DNA of 64,000 nt from Dipylidium caninum (taxonomy: Eukaryota; Platyhelminthes; Cestoda; Cyclophyllidea; Dipylidiidae), in contig QEYB01000098.1 of assembly GCA_017562135.1 (NCBI GenBank), positions 139,001-203,000 of the forward strand. The letters run 5' to 3'. Below the pieces are notes generated by a model, which saw only the letters and a program-made list of their open reading frames with translations, was not told the DNA's origin and ran no database searches. How positions within the stretch are numbered: position 1 is the first letter of the stretch; the number at the start of each line of letters is the position of its first letter. The translations under genes were made by a program, and so were the position numbers. Shown in pieces: positions 11,939 through 26,429 of this stretch.

Positions 11939-14900
11939 ACCTTATTATTGTGTCTGTTATTATGGCAGAAAATAAATCCTTGAAGATCAAATATCAGTAT
12001 AAAAATCTTTTGCCGGAATTTTGACTCTCCTATACCGTTAGGCTTTTGCAGGCCAATATTTATTAAATGCTTGAGCTCAATTTTAATGAGGCCAGAGGGA
12101 TAAAAACAAATAATCAGGTGGAGGTGGATAAAGAATCGTTAAATGTAAATACGATCATCCGGGCGGTTTCATGTAGTCCGAAGACTATGTGAAAAGGTAA
12201 CTGAATGGTAAAAGAATGAGTAGATTTTCTAATTGTTGGGTAAACTGTTTAGGCGACAAAGTAGACAATCGCAGGTGACTGGTTGACCTGACAGGTGACG
12301 TAGGAACATGCGGAAGGATGGCATTGATTTAAGTTAATGTCCGCTGGAAAGGCTGAAAGCCAACTGCACGTGGTGTCGTCTATCAACTACTTCGCTTTCT
12401 ACAGGTAGATTAAATACTCGCATTACAATAGTTTTAAGGCAAAAACTACACAAATTTCCACTCTCCGGGCAGCTCTCCAATCCTACTGAGAGTCTCAAGA
12501 CCACAGAGTTTTCATCAAACTGCCATCACATAGCAGCTCCGAGTGTTCATTCAACTCGAAGTAACAATTGAGAAGCGAGCGAAGGGTGTCCTCGATTAGT
12601 GGACCTCACGTTTAGTCTCTGCCCGAAAGTTCGAATGCTGTAGAATGTGAAAGATAAGTAGAACCTCTTTTGAGGACGTATTTTTGAAATGAATACATTG
12701 CCTGTCTTTGACTTGAAGTTCAAGAGTTAAAGTAAAACGTTGGTCCAAAAATATGTCATCGATGGATTCTAGTCGTGCGAAACGGCATTTACAGAATCTG
12801 GTGTTTGGCGTGTCATGCAAAATTTGGACAGGCCACCCTATTTAGTTGCATTAGATCCTGAGTTGATATGAATGTTACTCCTTCCATTGAACGAATGTTC
12901 TGCTTTAACGCCGAGAATCTTCTTTTTTCATTTAATAAGACGTTATTTCCCCTCCCCCCCTCAAACACTTGTCCTGAGACTACTGAAAGCTATACATAGA
13001 ACAACTTAACCGCGTTTCGTATCGTGCACTGGTGTTCATACCGTAGACGAAATGGGCAAAGTTAATACAATGTGGTGTTAAAATGAGTGGCCTATTAATG
13101 TGCGTCGACATGTCCACCTGACAAGTCTTCTGATTTCTCTGTAGCAGTTCAGTATTTCGGTGGGATAGAATCGTCTTCCAACGCTTTAGAACCGCCTCGT
13201 CCTTTACCTATTGCCAAAAGGGCTATCTAAAGTTGGTCATCATGCAGACAACGAGTTGCCATGACATCTCGACTTCATACGAAAGCCACTAGAATGAATG
13301 TTCATGTAGACAGGAATGATCTTGAGACCTGGAACACGCTTTGTTGGTGTCATATGCCAGGGCAGAGCAGACTAAACTCATCGCGTTCACTTACAGCGTT
13401 TTTCTTCACTCCACTTCTGTTTGCACCGGCAAAGTTTTGAAGAGAAGTAAGGGTGTTAAAAAGGTGAAATGCCGAAGAATAGGAAAGTTACCATAAGGCA
13501 CTCATTTACGGCAAAATAAATGCCTCTTTGCGCCTTTTCATGCTAAGTAGTGACATTCGCAAAGAGTGAAAGCTTTTTCAGTTAAACATGAGTGCGTTTT
13601 ACAACTTCAGAAAAATTAAAATCGGCTTCTAAACCATATTCCACCCAAATGACTATTTTTGAGGCAGCGGGTTTGAATTGTGCAGTAAATCTCGACAAGT
13701 GACTTGTAGTTCCACTAGAGTAAGATAGCTGAGAGGAACAACTGAAACAATGCGCAGTACCTCGAACTCAACCATCCTGACTACAAGTACAATTGTCGGG
13801 TATGTGTATAACTTCCTTGGATCATACCTTTCGGGCAGAGGATCGCACAGCAGAGAGTGGCGACGCTTCATCAATGTATACGGACTCTCCAACGTGACGT
13901 GTAAGGCTTCAAATGACTCAAGGCATGTGGTCGAGATTGTCACTTTGAAAGAAATATGGGCCTTAAATGCAGACTAGATGTGACCAATACTTCAAGTTAC
14001 CCTCTCTGAGGATACTCCACATTTCTCACTATGTCACCAATTTTTTACCGACCACTTCAGGGCGCCACGAAATCAGGAGTATGCACACTGCAACGCTGGT
14101 GAGGAAAGGACGTAAACGCCACCTGTCCCAATGCATTACTGTCTGCCTTATCGTTGCTATCACCTAAACTCTGGAGTTTATTCACTCAGTAGCTAGGACC
14201 ATTCGCATCAGCATCGTAGTCGTAATCACTAGTTCCACTGGACAGGTACGTGGTGCTAGTCAAAGTAAAAGACACACAAGCAAGGTGCTTGAAAATCAGG
14301 GATTGTTTATTTACGAGTTTTGTATGAACTTCTCCATCCACCTACTTGGGTATCTCTTCCTACGAAATTTCATTTACCATGACAGTAACCAGCCATTATT
14401 CGGCGGACTCAACGGAATCTTTGGCGGCAGTGAAAAGCTATACCTGGATCAGGTCAAATTGATACCTCGATTGCAATGCCGGTCTATCACGCCAATCTCT
14501 CCTACCGCTCTACATTTTTTGAGGATCACAGATAATAGCAAAATGTAGATATGTAGAGGTATGTAAGGCGTAAGGAACCAGCAGAAAGGAGAGCCCATTC
14601 GTGTCGCCAAGGTATTTTCATCATTGGAAAGCCCATATTGCTTGTGATGTCTGTCGCCCATTTTTTGCCACTCCCTATCTGACACGAAGTCACGATCATG
14701 AGCGCCAAAAAAGACATAAATTACATGTTGTTTACTTGAGTTTGGGTCACGGCAATGGCCGGAAGCTGCTGTCATGTCGATAATGCATAACACTTCCCAC
14801 TCCACTAGTGGTTGCACGTTTGTAACTGCAGAGCCAGTCGGGTACATAAATTTAACTTTAACTGATGTCATATATGCCAAGTTCTGCTGCCCTTCAAATA

Positions 14901-17900
14901 AGTCAAAATTGGTTGATCTGGAAAAATCATTTGTCATTCAGCAGTGTTGTTAATGACTACATTAGCTGTAAATGCCCAGAATTTTGCAAACCTTTAGCTC
15001 ATATTTAGCTAAGTTGGGTTCATTTGAACTTCAGATCCTTGTAGAGGGAAATCAAAAGACTGAAATAGATGGACGTCATTATTGTTTTGTCACATTCGGG
15101 TGTGAGAGTATGCAAAAGGCAAACTATTGCTTTATCCTCCTTTCGTCTCTTGTTCTCTGGTTTGTTCTTACATAATAAATCATTGCCCCTGCTTCAGAAA
15201 CCGATGCTTTTTTACAAATTACGTGGGTTGATCGATGCTAAGCAGACATTAGACCCAGAAACCATAGAAAGCTGGGGCGGGTTCTTTCAAGTGAGGTGTC
15301 CAATGCCCTCGAGAACGATATAATATGGTGTTTGAATTCGTGTGAAGCCGACGACGTAGCTCATTACGCTTGGAATTTTATGGCGTTAAAGGTTAAAGGT
15401 GATGTCAGTGAATGTCAGGCAGGGTGTTTATTTTTAAGCCCGGATAACATGGGATTATTGCTCGACACATTGTCGCATATCGGTAGATGGAGATGACGAT
15501 TGAGGAAATGGTTGTTGAAGCATGACACCTCTCGTAAATTTAGCTCTGCACGTTAATGCCACACCCAGTTGATGGCGCCGCCTATAAACACGTGTGCCTG
15601 CGGAGAACTGGTTTGGCCAGGAGCCTCCTATTCCACCAGCTACTTATATTGGAGTTTGTGGCTTACGATTACAAAGTTGGTTCCATTTCTCTTGCGTCAG
15701 CTATTTCTGCTTTAAGTGACTGTATAACAACGTGACCATCAAGTAGATCCATCGCATAACTTGAATGTTCATAACGACGATCTGCTGCGGTGTCATTGAG
15801 GAGTTGAAAGAAATGGCTATTGAAAGTGATCTTAATCATTGCCCACATTATATCCGTGCCCTTGTCCAATTTCTTAGAAGATCTGGGCCTCTGTGGATGA
15901 TTGGAGGGATAGTCTCACCATGAGAACAAAGTGATATTCCGAAATGGACCATCAAATGTCCCAAACGAAATAATCCAAACCGAAATCCTAATTAAGTAGC
16001 ACGGAGAGGTGATACGATGATGGACTGATGTTGCACGATCCCAATTATCATCGAATCCATTGAATTTACCAGTTATGTCATATGAAGATTTGCATGGGAA
16101 AAGGGAATAAAGTACTCCAGTATATCTCCATCCTGCACACCAGTGTACTTACAACCTACCCGTTTTCGGCAAGAATTCGAATGAAGAGTTATGGAGGAAA
16201 GCGGGTAACAGCCAATCACTAGCTCCCTAGACGACCGTACGCCCTGTTATTGTGGACAAACCGATATGGAACAGTTGTAATCTCTCTGATTTGCCATCTA
16301 GGGCGATAATTGTGACTGAACGTACGTTGCCACAAGAATGAGGGATAAGTTTCATCTCTCCGTCAAAAGGTTAAAAATTGGGAAGCTCTAAGTTATTTGA
16401 AGCACTTGTGAAGGGCAGCTGTTCGAGTGTCTTCCCGTGGCGCCTTATGGTTAATACAGGCATTTTATTTCAAATCCAATGTGATCCGCGGCACTTGCAA
16501 GACGTGACTGGCTATTCAAGGTCCTGAGAAGACGTAACGGCATCCAGCTATCCCTTTTCATGCTGAAAATTATCCACGAAAGGGAGAGTAAGAGGAGCTC
16601 ACAATGGCTATCCGGTTCCTGAGGGCCGGGGCTGCATGAAAGACTATCTTTGAGGAAATATTTCATCACAAACTAATGGGTTAGGCCTCAAAAAATGTGC
16701 CTTACAAAGCTTCAAGAGGTTCTGGGATCTTATTATCTAGATTGTGGGCACCTATAACCAAAATGGTGAAGGGGTAGGGTCGTTAATACTCTCTTCCCCT
16801 CTCTTTTCCCCCTACTATTTACCTTTATTGAATTCTGATTGAATGAATGCGTTGGCCACAATACGGTAGGACATTGGTTGCTACATTGATACCATACTTT
16901 GAAGCAGTGGATACTCTCCTTACTATCATCCACCCAACTTCCGTTCATGGAACAAGGGCTTTCCTGCATTTTCAGGAGATTTTACGAGAAAAGCCTTCCA
17001 AACAATTCCTTTCCACTTTAAAAGAACCACTTCATAAGTGAGCCAGCACACTTTGTATTGAGATAAGCTCTTCATTACTGTAAGAAGAACATATTTTTGA
17101 TATTTCCCGCCATAGCGAGAAGTGGAGGCAGACCCATCACCTTGCCAGAGGAAGATTGAGCCAAGATAAATTTTTCGGCGGTCATTAAAGGTTTTCCGAA
17201 GCACCTACACCAATCATTCATGGATGTGTTAACTCCAAATGTAGGTGAAACTTCCAAATCAGCGGATATCCCTGAGGCGTAAACGTACACCAGCAAAGCA
17301 ACATTCAACCATGTGTAGAAAGAACTTATTTCCCTTCAAGTTAATTGCAAAGTGGTAGTGAGACTTGAGTGTTAGCAAAATATTAAGAATTAGTATTCCT
17401 AGTTTGCATCGTTGTTGGTGGGCAGAGGGACGATCGAGAGAAAAATTTCAGGGTGTGGTATTAAAAAAGAGGTGGTGTAAGATCTGAGTCATAATCTGCA
17501 CGAGCAAACGCAGAAGTTTCCACAGCGAAACCACGTTTGGTAGCCACCATTTTGATATTAATTAGGGCCGAAACAATAGAAGATATGAGCGACCGTTATG
17601 ACCATCCGCACAGAATTGTGCGTTTTCGGCACGCTCGACTGGCTGCTTGATAGCATTAGTTCCTCGTAAATCTAGTCTAGTGGGCCCACAAAGTTTTTAC
17701 GTCACCGGAATTCATGCTCTCATTCTTACAGTCAACTACTTCGGGTCATTACATTAACCGCCTTGTTGCTGTCATGTGAGAGCCGGATCGTCTCAGCGAC
17801 TTTACAAGTCCAGTGCATCGCATTTTAATTGGATGGACGAGTTGGAACCAGGCTGGTGAGTTAGTTAGACGTGACCCTGTACCTGAGTCGTGATAGCCAC

Positions 17901-18824
17901 CATCTTCTATGCAGTAGCCGCATCTCCAAACCTATCATCCTATCGTCCATATAAACTAACCGGGCAGATCACATTGAGGTACACAAAGTTTTGTAAGGTA
18001 TACCTTTATTATCGCATAAAACTATGTCGTTTAATTACCCTCATAAGAGAAAAATGGGTCAAGCGGACCAATTGAAAGAGTCTCCTGAGCTAAAATTACC
18101 TTCCGCGTCCCTCGGCTCTTTCCTCCCACCCCCATCTGGAGCAGAGGGGGCTTGTGGCTGGAAGACTGGGACAGGATTTACGAACTTCATGCAAGATTAA
18201 CTGCACAGGCGCACTCATAATAGAATCTTGCCTTCTATGACGGTAAGGCACATAAACACAGGCCTTGTCATTGTTCAAAAATACTAGCACGAAGCTAATT
18301 TACTGAACTCCCCATGTTCTTGAGTTGTCTTTTAGAAACAAATTATATGAACGGGCACCTAACAAACATATCTGTTTTGGGATTTATGTTGCAAACACTG
18401 GGCAACGACTTGGCAAAGCGGGAGGAGGAGGGGGGGGGCGAAGTCGACAAATAATTGACGGAAGGGGCGGCAATTAAAGTCGTGTTGGCAAAATCTTTCG
18501 AAATTGGCTGGAACACATTTTATCTTAAACCCGAGCCCCAATTTTAACCGCAGAAGGGGTTTTCTTTTCTGTTACTCGAAGTTTTTAGAGTAGTTTAGGG
18601 TCGTACGGTTGAAGAGTTAGGCCAAGAATCTCAATTACATGACCATCACCGTGTAACTGAATTTCCCACTTTTGTATTATTTTGATCAGTGCATTATCCT
18701 GTGGAGCTTCCGAAAGAGGCGAGGACCATATAGGAACCACACTAAAGGTCATGCACTCAGGCTGAAGGACCAGTTTTCCATCCGCCTTCAGCAACTAGCA
18801 CATCGGCACATGGATATCATTTTT
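11939..18824. other. Gene-poor stretch, nothing recognised
   Basis: Only short open frames without recognisable domains. No tRNA, rRNA, transposase or reverse transcriptase motif was seen. Intergenic sequence or introns of an unseen gene are both possible. Confidence 0.45.
11971..11976 (+). promoter_or_regulatory. Candidate polyadenylation signal of the GPCR
   Basis: An AATAAA hexamer lies 33 nt after the receptor stop codon. Such hexamers occur by chance in AT-rich DNA, so this rests on position alone. Confidence 0.4.
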
Positions 18825-19287
18825 TAGAAAAAATTACAAAGAAGTAGTGTCAGTCTAGTCTAGTGCAGAGGCGATTATGTTTGACGGGTGATCAGCATTG
18901 GAAGCCCATGTAAAACACTTTAATTGCCATGAAAATACATCATCAGGAGGAGAAGCAAATCTGACCAGTAGAACGGTCTCAGCCCCCTTCTGCACTCACG
19001 GCCTTTGCCTACACTCCACTTTACGCAGCAATGCATTTGCGCCAAAACCCGTCGAAGCAACGCCCATGCACAAACGCGTCGCAAACTGGATGCAACTCGC
19101 CTAAGATGGCGGTGCAAATCAGCGGAAAGTCCAATTGGCACGACAAACGCAGCCACTAGTCTACACTGATGTTTGAAACGGACGTCGGTGTGCTCCGAGG
19201 TGTGGATGTGGCTTGACGCGTTGATGTCCTCCCACCACAACATGAATGAGAGCGTGAAATTTACTGTCGATTCCGTTATGAGGCCAC
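18825..19287 (+). repeat. Left arm of a long inverted repeat
   Basis: This arm of about 450 bp recurs in reverse complement at 21396-21854. Between 18876 and 19277 the two copies differ at one position that I can find (19262). The outer edge, 18842-18875, differs at 6 of about 39 positions. The arms are open in opposite frames (68 codons on one strand, about 107 on the other) with the same peptides in both copies, but neither peptide resembles a known protein and openness in both directions argues against coding. It could be two inserted copies of a dispersed element, a fold-back element, or a duplicated structured locus. Confidence 0.85.
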
Positions 19288-21395
19288 AATACGCATCTCC
19301 ATGATTTAATTCACGCCTCTCAAAAGCGCTTGTTTGATTTTGGCTTTCGACTGGCTCCCCAAACTGAATTTCATTGCTTGCTAAATTCTTTTATTTATGA
19401 GTTGACCAACTAAGTGAGATTTGGAGGCGTTCCTCATGCAAAGTGAAGATTTTAGGCGACAGTTTTCGTGCAAGATTTCGTGAGCCACCATCAAAATATG
19501 GTAAACTAGTCTTTCTTGTTCCTCCCGCGGTAGAGGCTTGGGCGCCTCCTACCCTGCTCCCAGCCATATACGGGTTAAAACCTGGAGGACGCCTGCGACT
19601 CGATCCCAAAGAGTGGTTTTCTATCTTACATGCATTGGCTCGTAGCTGCTACTCTTCTCATCCTCACAGGTCATAGGGAGCAGGTCTGACAATGCAGACT
19701 TGTGTCGTTTAGTGCCGCAGTTGGTATTCTTGGTAATAATTCAGGTCACAAATGGTCTCTCATCCTCTTGATATTCGACATGCAAAGGTACTTTAAACAT
19801 CATCCACATGTTCTCCACTTCAGTGGACAATTGACAAGATACTTCATCACAAGTAGGAAACGGAGTGAAATTCCACCAAGAATAACTCCTATTACTGTCG
19901 GTTTGAGTGTCAATGGCTAGCAAAGAACCTCACCACGGCCATCTTTTCGCATACACCGACGAATCTATTCGCACTGCTGCTTAACGGCAGCGCTGATCTG
20001 CTGCAATGGAAGTAAAGAATAAACTTTCGAGAGAACACAATCGCGACGTTATTTCGACTCGTTACATGACCAAAGGGCAACTTTTATCCTCTGGAGAGAC
20101 TATCACCTAACACACGATTCCTCTCATACACTCATAAACGCCAAGAATGACCTTTATATGGTACTTTGAGTTAATGTGTTCTCCAACCACGTGAACTAAT
20201 TGATGAGTAGCATTGTTTCCCAAATCTTCTCACCTCGACGGCAGTCATTCCTTCTCTGCCTCCGATAAGCTGTAGCAGAGAAATTTGGAAGAGGCATTAC
20301 ACTGTATCGCAATGACCCTACCGACTCTGAAAGAGGTTTGCGCCAAAGTGTTAGATTATTAGTTCTTTAAATTCATACTGAACACCATCTGGAGATCAAC
20401 TTCTTTAGTAAGTGAATAGGAAACTTAGTTGTACACCTTACTCACACGGTATAATCGGTCTTTACACTCGCCGAGGGCATCCACACTTCCACTTGTGATG
20501 CTTCTACCCGTTAACAATACGACCGTTAGTCTCGCCAGGAAGAACGCAGACCCCTCTCTTTTTGAGTTTGGTTCATTGACCTCTGAATTAGCTTTTACAC
20601 CAAATCGTATTGAAATGAATGCTCGCCTCGAGAAGCAAGCGCGGAAGAGTCAGGCACATTGTAAAGGCAAACTTTTAGAATTTTGTGGTTAAGTTGAAGT
20701 GGGGGAGAACGGAACGCAATCGTCTGGGGATCCGCAGTTACGCTTGAATAGAGCAGAGCGGTGCTGGCCCTGTTTACGCCTGTTCAGCGGACAGTAAAAT
20801 GCAACCAAATGTCGGTCCGGAAGAATGCATTCATGGTTTTGCCGTTGGCAAGTGCGGAGTTACCGAAAAGAGCGCCCATAAAGTTCGCAGAATAGCGCGA
20901 GTGTGTGGCTGTTTCAGAAAAGCAACTTCAACGCTTCGAATAATTTTAAACTTGCGTTGGGGAGAGGAATGAATATACCCAAAAATTATTTTCAACCAGT
21001 TTTGGACTTTTAACGACTTCTTATCAATTTCATCGCATTCTTTAGATAGGAAAAGGACTAGAACAGGAAAGTGGCGGAGTTGCTCACGTCAAAGAATGAA
21101 CGGCCACCTGCTAGAGTGGTCTTTTGGAGAGTAACAGGTTCCACTTAAGCAATGGCAATCATTCAAATAAACGTAATGCCTTACAACTTAAAGGCGAAAA
21201 AAGTCTGAGTACCACGTAGTTCAGAATATCCTGACACCGGTCAAGTAATTTGCGGTCAATGGCATCAAGATTAACGTGAACTGCCATTTGAGATGGATGT
21301 TTCTTCTGGTAAAAATGTTTTGATGGCAGCACAAGCTATCTAGGCAAGTTTGTGAGCTTATTAGCCAAAACTTGCGATATCCGCGGTTTTGGTGG
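19288..21395. other. 2.1-kb spacer between the inverted arms
   Basis: The longest open frame (20429-20692, plus) has no recognisable domain. I see no transposase or integrase motif, so if the structure is a mobile element it is non-autonomous. Confidence 0.5.
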
Positions 21396-21854
21396 AGTCA
21401 GAACGGAATCGACAGTGAATTTCACGCTCTCATTCATGTTGTGGTGGGAGGACATCAACGCGTCAAGCCACATCCACACCTCGGAGCACACCGACGTCCG
21501 TTTCAAACATCAGTGTAGACTAGTGGCTGCGTTTGTCGTGCCAATTGGACTTTCCGCTGATTTGCACCGCCATCTTAGGCGAGTTGCATCCAGTTTGCGA
21601 CGCGTTTGTGCATGGGCGTTGCTTCGACGGGTTTTGGCGCAAATGCATTGCTGCGTAAAGTGGAGTGTAGGCAAAGGCCGTGAGTGCAGAAGGGGGCTGA
21701 GACCGTTCTACTGGTCAGATTTGCTTCTCCTCCTGATGATGTATTTTCATGGCAATTAAAGTGTTTTACATGGGCTTCCAATGCTGATCACCCGTCAAAC
21801 ATCATCGCATCTACACCAGACTAGATTGACTCTACTTCTCTTGCCTTTTTTCTA
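21396..21854 (-). repeat. Right arm of a long inverted repeat
   Basis: Reverse-complement partner of 18825-19287. The outer end contains a T-rich stretch whose complement (TAGAAAAAA) matches the start of the left arm, so the repeat seems to reach that point; beyond it the flanks differ. No convincing target-site duplication was identified by eye. Confidence 0.85.
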
Positions 21855-24800
21855 GCGTCAAGAACTAAACAGTTATTTTCCTCGATTGGTAAATAGTTTG
21901 ACCTGGAGCCCAGGTTGATATTTTATTTTTGACTTCACACTATCCTATAATGTCCCAAAATTCTTCTGTCGTTTTGACAGCTATGAATAAACTCCGTGGT
22001 CCCTGGATTTCCGATGTGCGGCTGTAGGAGGTGGAAAATTCCTTTTTCTCAAGGGCAGTGCAGCCGAGATGTTACTTTATTGTTTTACACGCTCACGGCG
22101 AAGGCTTAGATCACAAAATACCTTTTACTAGAATGAAGATGAACACTCAAACGAAATTCTTCTTTTTTTCCTCTAATCAGTTAACTCTAATTCATTAACT
22201 TGCGTCCGGTGGTTTCTGTGTCAAGTGAGGGCTGTTTTTTCCACATTTTCGTTTTCCAACACGATAGATTTTATCAATTAAGCAGAATGAGCAAAATTTA
22301 CTAACACATCGTGTTAACAGCATTCGTGTTTTCACCACTACAGGTTGCGGTTTTACAGCAAATGGCAAAATTTGTTACAAGATATTCGCAGCTCTCGAGA
22401 CATTGAGTCCATTTCTGCGTCAATCCAAATGTCGGAAAGTATCTACCTTCTCCAATTACGGTTGGCATGCCACCTAGACGTGACATGATCTGGAACACAT
22501 CTTAATGGACACTTGTTAACTGTCCTGCAGTGGGGCATTTCTTGTTTCACCATCCAATTGTTCCTTTTCCCTCTCCTTCTGTTCTCCCTCACTTATTCGT
22601 GCACTCACCCTCTTGAACCACATTTAACTTTCACAAACCATCCATACTCTGTCCTTTTGAGCGTGGTAGTATCAGCAAGTGCGGCACTTAACTCCGAACT
22701 CTTAGACTCTCGAGTGCTTGTGATATTGAGGAGTTCAGGTGTTTCGAGTAAGAAGCATCATACCCACACATACGGGCATTTGTAAAACGCTGAATAAATC
22801 TTACAATGACTGCTCCAGTAGATGAAAGTATCTGGCAGCTATAAAGTTGAGCATGAAAATTGACGTCACACACAGCCCATATTTGATAGGGTATGAAATA
22901 GCAGAAGGGGTAGAGCAGAGAACAATAATGGTTGTAATGCATCTGATGTGTATCTGTGCAATGTGGTGAAAGCAAAAACCATTCAATCATACCCCGAGTT
23001 GGAAATGTCGAAATGCTAGCTGGCCCATAAGGGTACGTACTCACAAGGGCAGAGAAGAGATTGGGTTCAGTGGTTGGACAAGCATTCCCCGGACAGACAG
23101 ATTTATATTTACCAGTCTTCTCCATGTTTTTCATCTATCCAGTTCACTGTCGACCGGCTATCCATTAAGAATTTAGATTAGCCCTGAATTTACGCGCGGA
23201 GAAAGTTTTCCTACAAACTCATAGGGACACAAATTCCGAATGAACTTACATGTCAAATGAGCAATGATTGTTAGATCCGGTACCGCTAAGTTGGACTATA
23301 AGTCACCAAGTGTACTACCAAGTCAGGCTTTGCCGAAGGAGGAGTAGCTGCGGCTGGCCCTTTCACACGTGGATGGCTTTATGAGCATGACATTTTATTG
23401 CCAAGTTATGGGGTTTCTTAAAAGTGTAGGTATCTCGAAACGGAAAAGTGGTCACTGCCCACCGGAACTCTCACGACTTTGTGATGGACTGTCTTCACCG
23501 CCTCGAAGTCGGAGACCCATTTCTTAACCCGGCACACTACAACGTGGTGATCGCAGACCCTACCCACAGGCGGATTCTTTTAAACAAAGGCGCAAATATA
23601 TGAAGTTTTGGAGTTCGCCTAGCTTAATGAATGACCGCAGAAAATAGTGTACTCGGACTCCTCTTCTCTTGATTCTTCATGAGCCTCAAGAAAGCTCATC
23701 ATTTTAGGCCATATTAGTTTTAATTTGCACGTCAAAAACTGCTCAAATGTGGGAATGATAAGTAGAACATTAACATACAAATTGCAATAATATGTGCAGA
23801 GTGATATTTCTTGACTTTAACAACATTGCGAAATGGATAAACACCAAAGGTCTCATTTCCTTTCGCGAAGAGTGATTTCATCTATTTTCATTTCGATTTT
23901 ATCGGCATACAAGACTTTTTCTCCTCTGTGAGACTAGACCCATGAGGAATTAGCGTCCTATTATACCATGAGCTTAATGTAACACCGTTCTACTAAGCAA
24001 CGGTTGTAATCGAGAAGTTGACTTAACCTTCGCCTCCCTCTCTGTTCCCACGAGGCTCACAATACTTAGGTAGAAAATTTTTAACTTCTGCATCTTTGAA
24101 GGCCATTCGTTATGATGAAATATGTTCCATCCTACGACCTCCGAATTCCTGTAGACGATGGGGTGCTTGCTCACTCAACATTTTATGGGGCGTCTTCGCT
24201 CCACGCTTAAATTGCTATCCATATAGAGATGAATTACTAAACTATATTGTTGCGAAAATTACTTCATTTTGTTCAAATGCGATATCGTTGTCTTCGTAAA
24301 GCTAAGCAAATCAGCACCCTGGAAATTTAGCGTTCTTTAGTAAGGGGCTTTAAAACATCTTATAAAAGCACACCAATGAATAATTCATGAAGTATACGCC
24401 TGCCGCTCCACTCTCATACCCTTATAGGGTGTTTTCTCGGAGTGCATGAGGCAGATGCGCCACAAATTTGCTGCGCCTGAAGGGATGAGCTCAGCAGCCA
24501 GGCATGTGGGCGGCGTGAGATGTGGCCAGAAAACGCCAAATAAAGTCCTTGCAGATTAACGAGTTACCCTTTCAATTTTCTTCGGTAGAGCAGTTAAATG
24601 TTAATATCAGGTCAAATTAAAAAGCAATGGATACACATGATAAATCTGGTTACTTCTCTGTGTCATGGGGAAATGAAAGTAGCCGATAACGACAAATTCA
24701 TCAGATCTGTAAGATCATTGGGAAGAATAAGGAATAGAAGTTAATCAAAACAATGTCAATGAAGGGGTTTTTATGCATTTGCATTTAAGACCGCATTCGT

Positions 24801-26429
24801 GGGATATCCCCTCCTTCCTCCAAGTCCTCAAGTTCTCTTCATGGATCCTTTCTGGCTCGATGTACGTACTAACTAAAGCATGAGGCTAGGAGATTATGTA
24901 CCATGTTCAAACTTCATGAAACCGCACCACCCTAAAACATCATGAGATCGTCAAATTCGACTGGTTCAATGGCTGTCTCTCGTCCTTCCGAGACGTGTAG
25001 AGGAGATAAAAACGATTTGACTTGAAGTCATTTTGGTCCAAATATCAGTATGCATGTATAATATATACTTTTGTGCACTATAACATGCATGACCATGGCT
25101 AAGTAAAATTTAGGAGAATAGAATAATTGATTACAAATAGCCTGATCGTCCAAAATAAGGGCACGGAAAACTACTCATGAAAGACTTCTAAAGCTATGCC
25201 CACTTTATCATATAACTGCGATGGACATCATCATTCCAAGTAAGCTAGCTCATAATAATGGATGTTCTCTCGGTTCAATGTTATTATGCCGGGCTAAAAC
25301 TTCACCATCTTCAGTCTGTTGAACGTATGCTCCACCTGATTAGCGTCCAGATTAGGTGGCTTCACAGAAAGTCGCACCCTATAACTTCACAACTTAGCCG
25401 GTGTGGAGAAGAATCACTTCATGAGAGCTGTAACTGAATGCCTACCATTTGCCAAAGTTAAAATGAAAATGGGGCGGTTCTAAACTCAATACAATATTTT
25501 TCCGGTGCCGTAATCTTGCCAATCATTAGAATTTATCGGATCCTAGAATATCATTCAGATTTTCTTATTCACTCCTACCATGCACTTATTTAGGTAAGGT
25601 GATGTGTTACTACGCATTTATAAGTACCAATATTCTCTATGCCGAACGCACTAAATGCTGCTAATCACCGTAGCCAGTACCGTATGTGCATATTGCCGCG
25701 GTAAATAACCTATTAAACTTCGCAGCTTGAAGACATTCATATTATCAGCAATAAGACAAACGAGGTTTCTCGACACAAAGATGCCATACAGTCATCGCGT
25801 CCGATGAGGAAGTCCTCATATTGTCAATGCTTCCAAAGTCATCATATCACTTAAGCCTACCACTTCAAGAAAATGATTTTCCCACCTCCAAGAGTCAACC
25901 CCAACAAACCACTTTCTGGTAACAAGCAACTCGACCATTGAAAAATCCCTAACCAGCTATATACCTCAAATCGTTTACCGCTTTTTAGAATCCTCCTACT
26001 AGTAGCCTATACGTAGGGAATATCAAGTTCAAAAACCATCATCCAAGCCAGCAGACAAGAGTCGAGAGCAAATTGAAACAATCTTGTACTTCATGACGAA
26101 CCCAAGAATGAATACAACTAATTTAAAAAGCAGAAGAGTCCTGCCTCTCCTCTCACTCAAAGTGAATGGCGTCGAAATCCTGAAGTACACTAAGTCTTTA
26201 AGCAGCCCATTTTAGTATAATTTGCAACGATTACTCAAGAGTATTTGTAATTATTATGGATACGTGCTATGAACGCCGCTTTTTGATCCAAAGAAGAATT
26301 CAAAGAGATTGAAAAACTACAAGATTTGAAAGTACTATCACGGTAATACTTCGACATCAACGAAATCGATGTAGTGACACATTTCTGGGGGACAAAAAGT
26401 GGTTTGCAAGGAGGAAGCGCTCTAACTGT
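21855..26429. other. Gene-poor stretch, nothing recognised
   Basis: Short open frames only, none resembling a known family on either strand. It includes the downstream flank of the ATP synthase gene, whose 3' end is at 26430. Confidence 0.45.

Noticed and set aside
18898..19243. Open frames on both strands of the repeat arm, duplicated at 21352-21781, as genes
   Set aside because: No recognisable domain, frames open in opposite directions, and identity at the DNA level explains the matching peptides.
22688..23134. 148-codon minus-strand open frame as a gene
   Set aside because: Cysteine- and tyrosine-scattered composition, no known motif, no supporting splice context.
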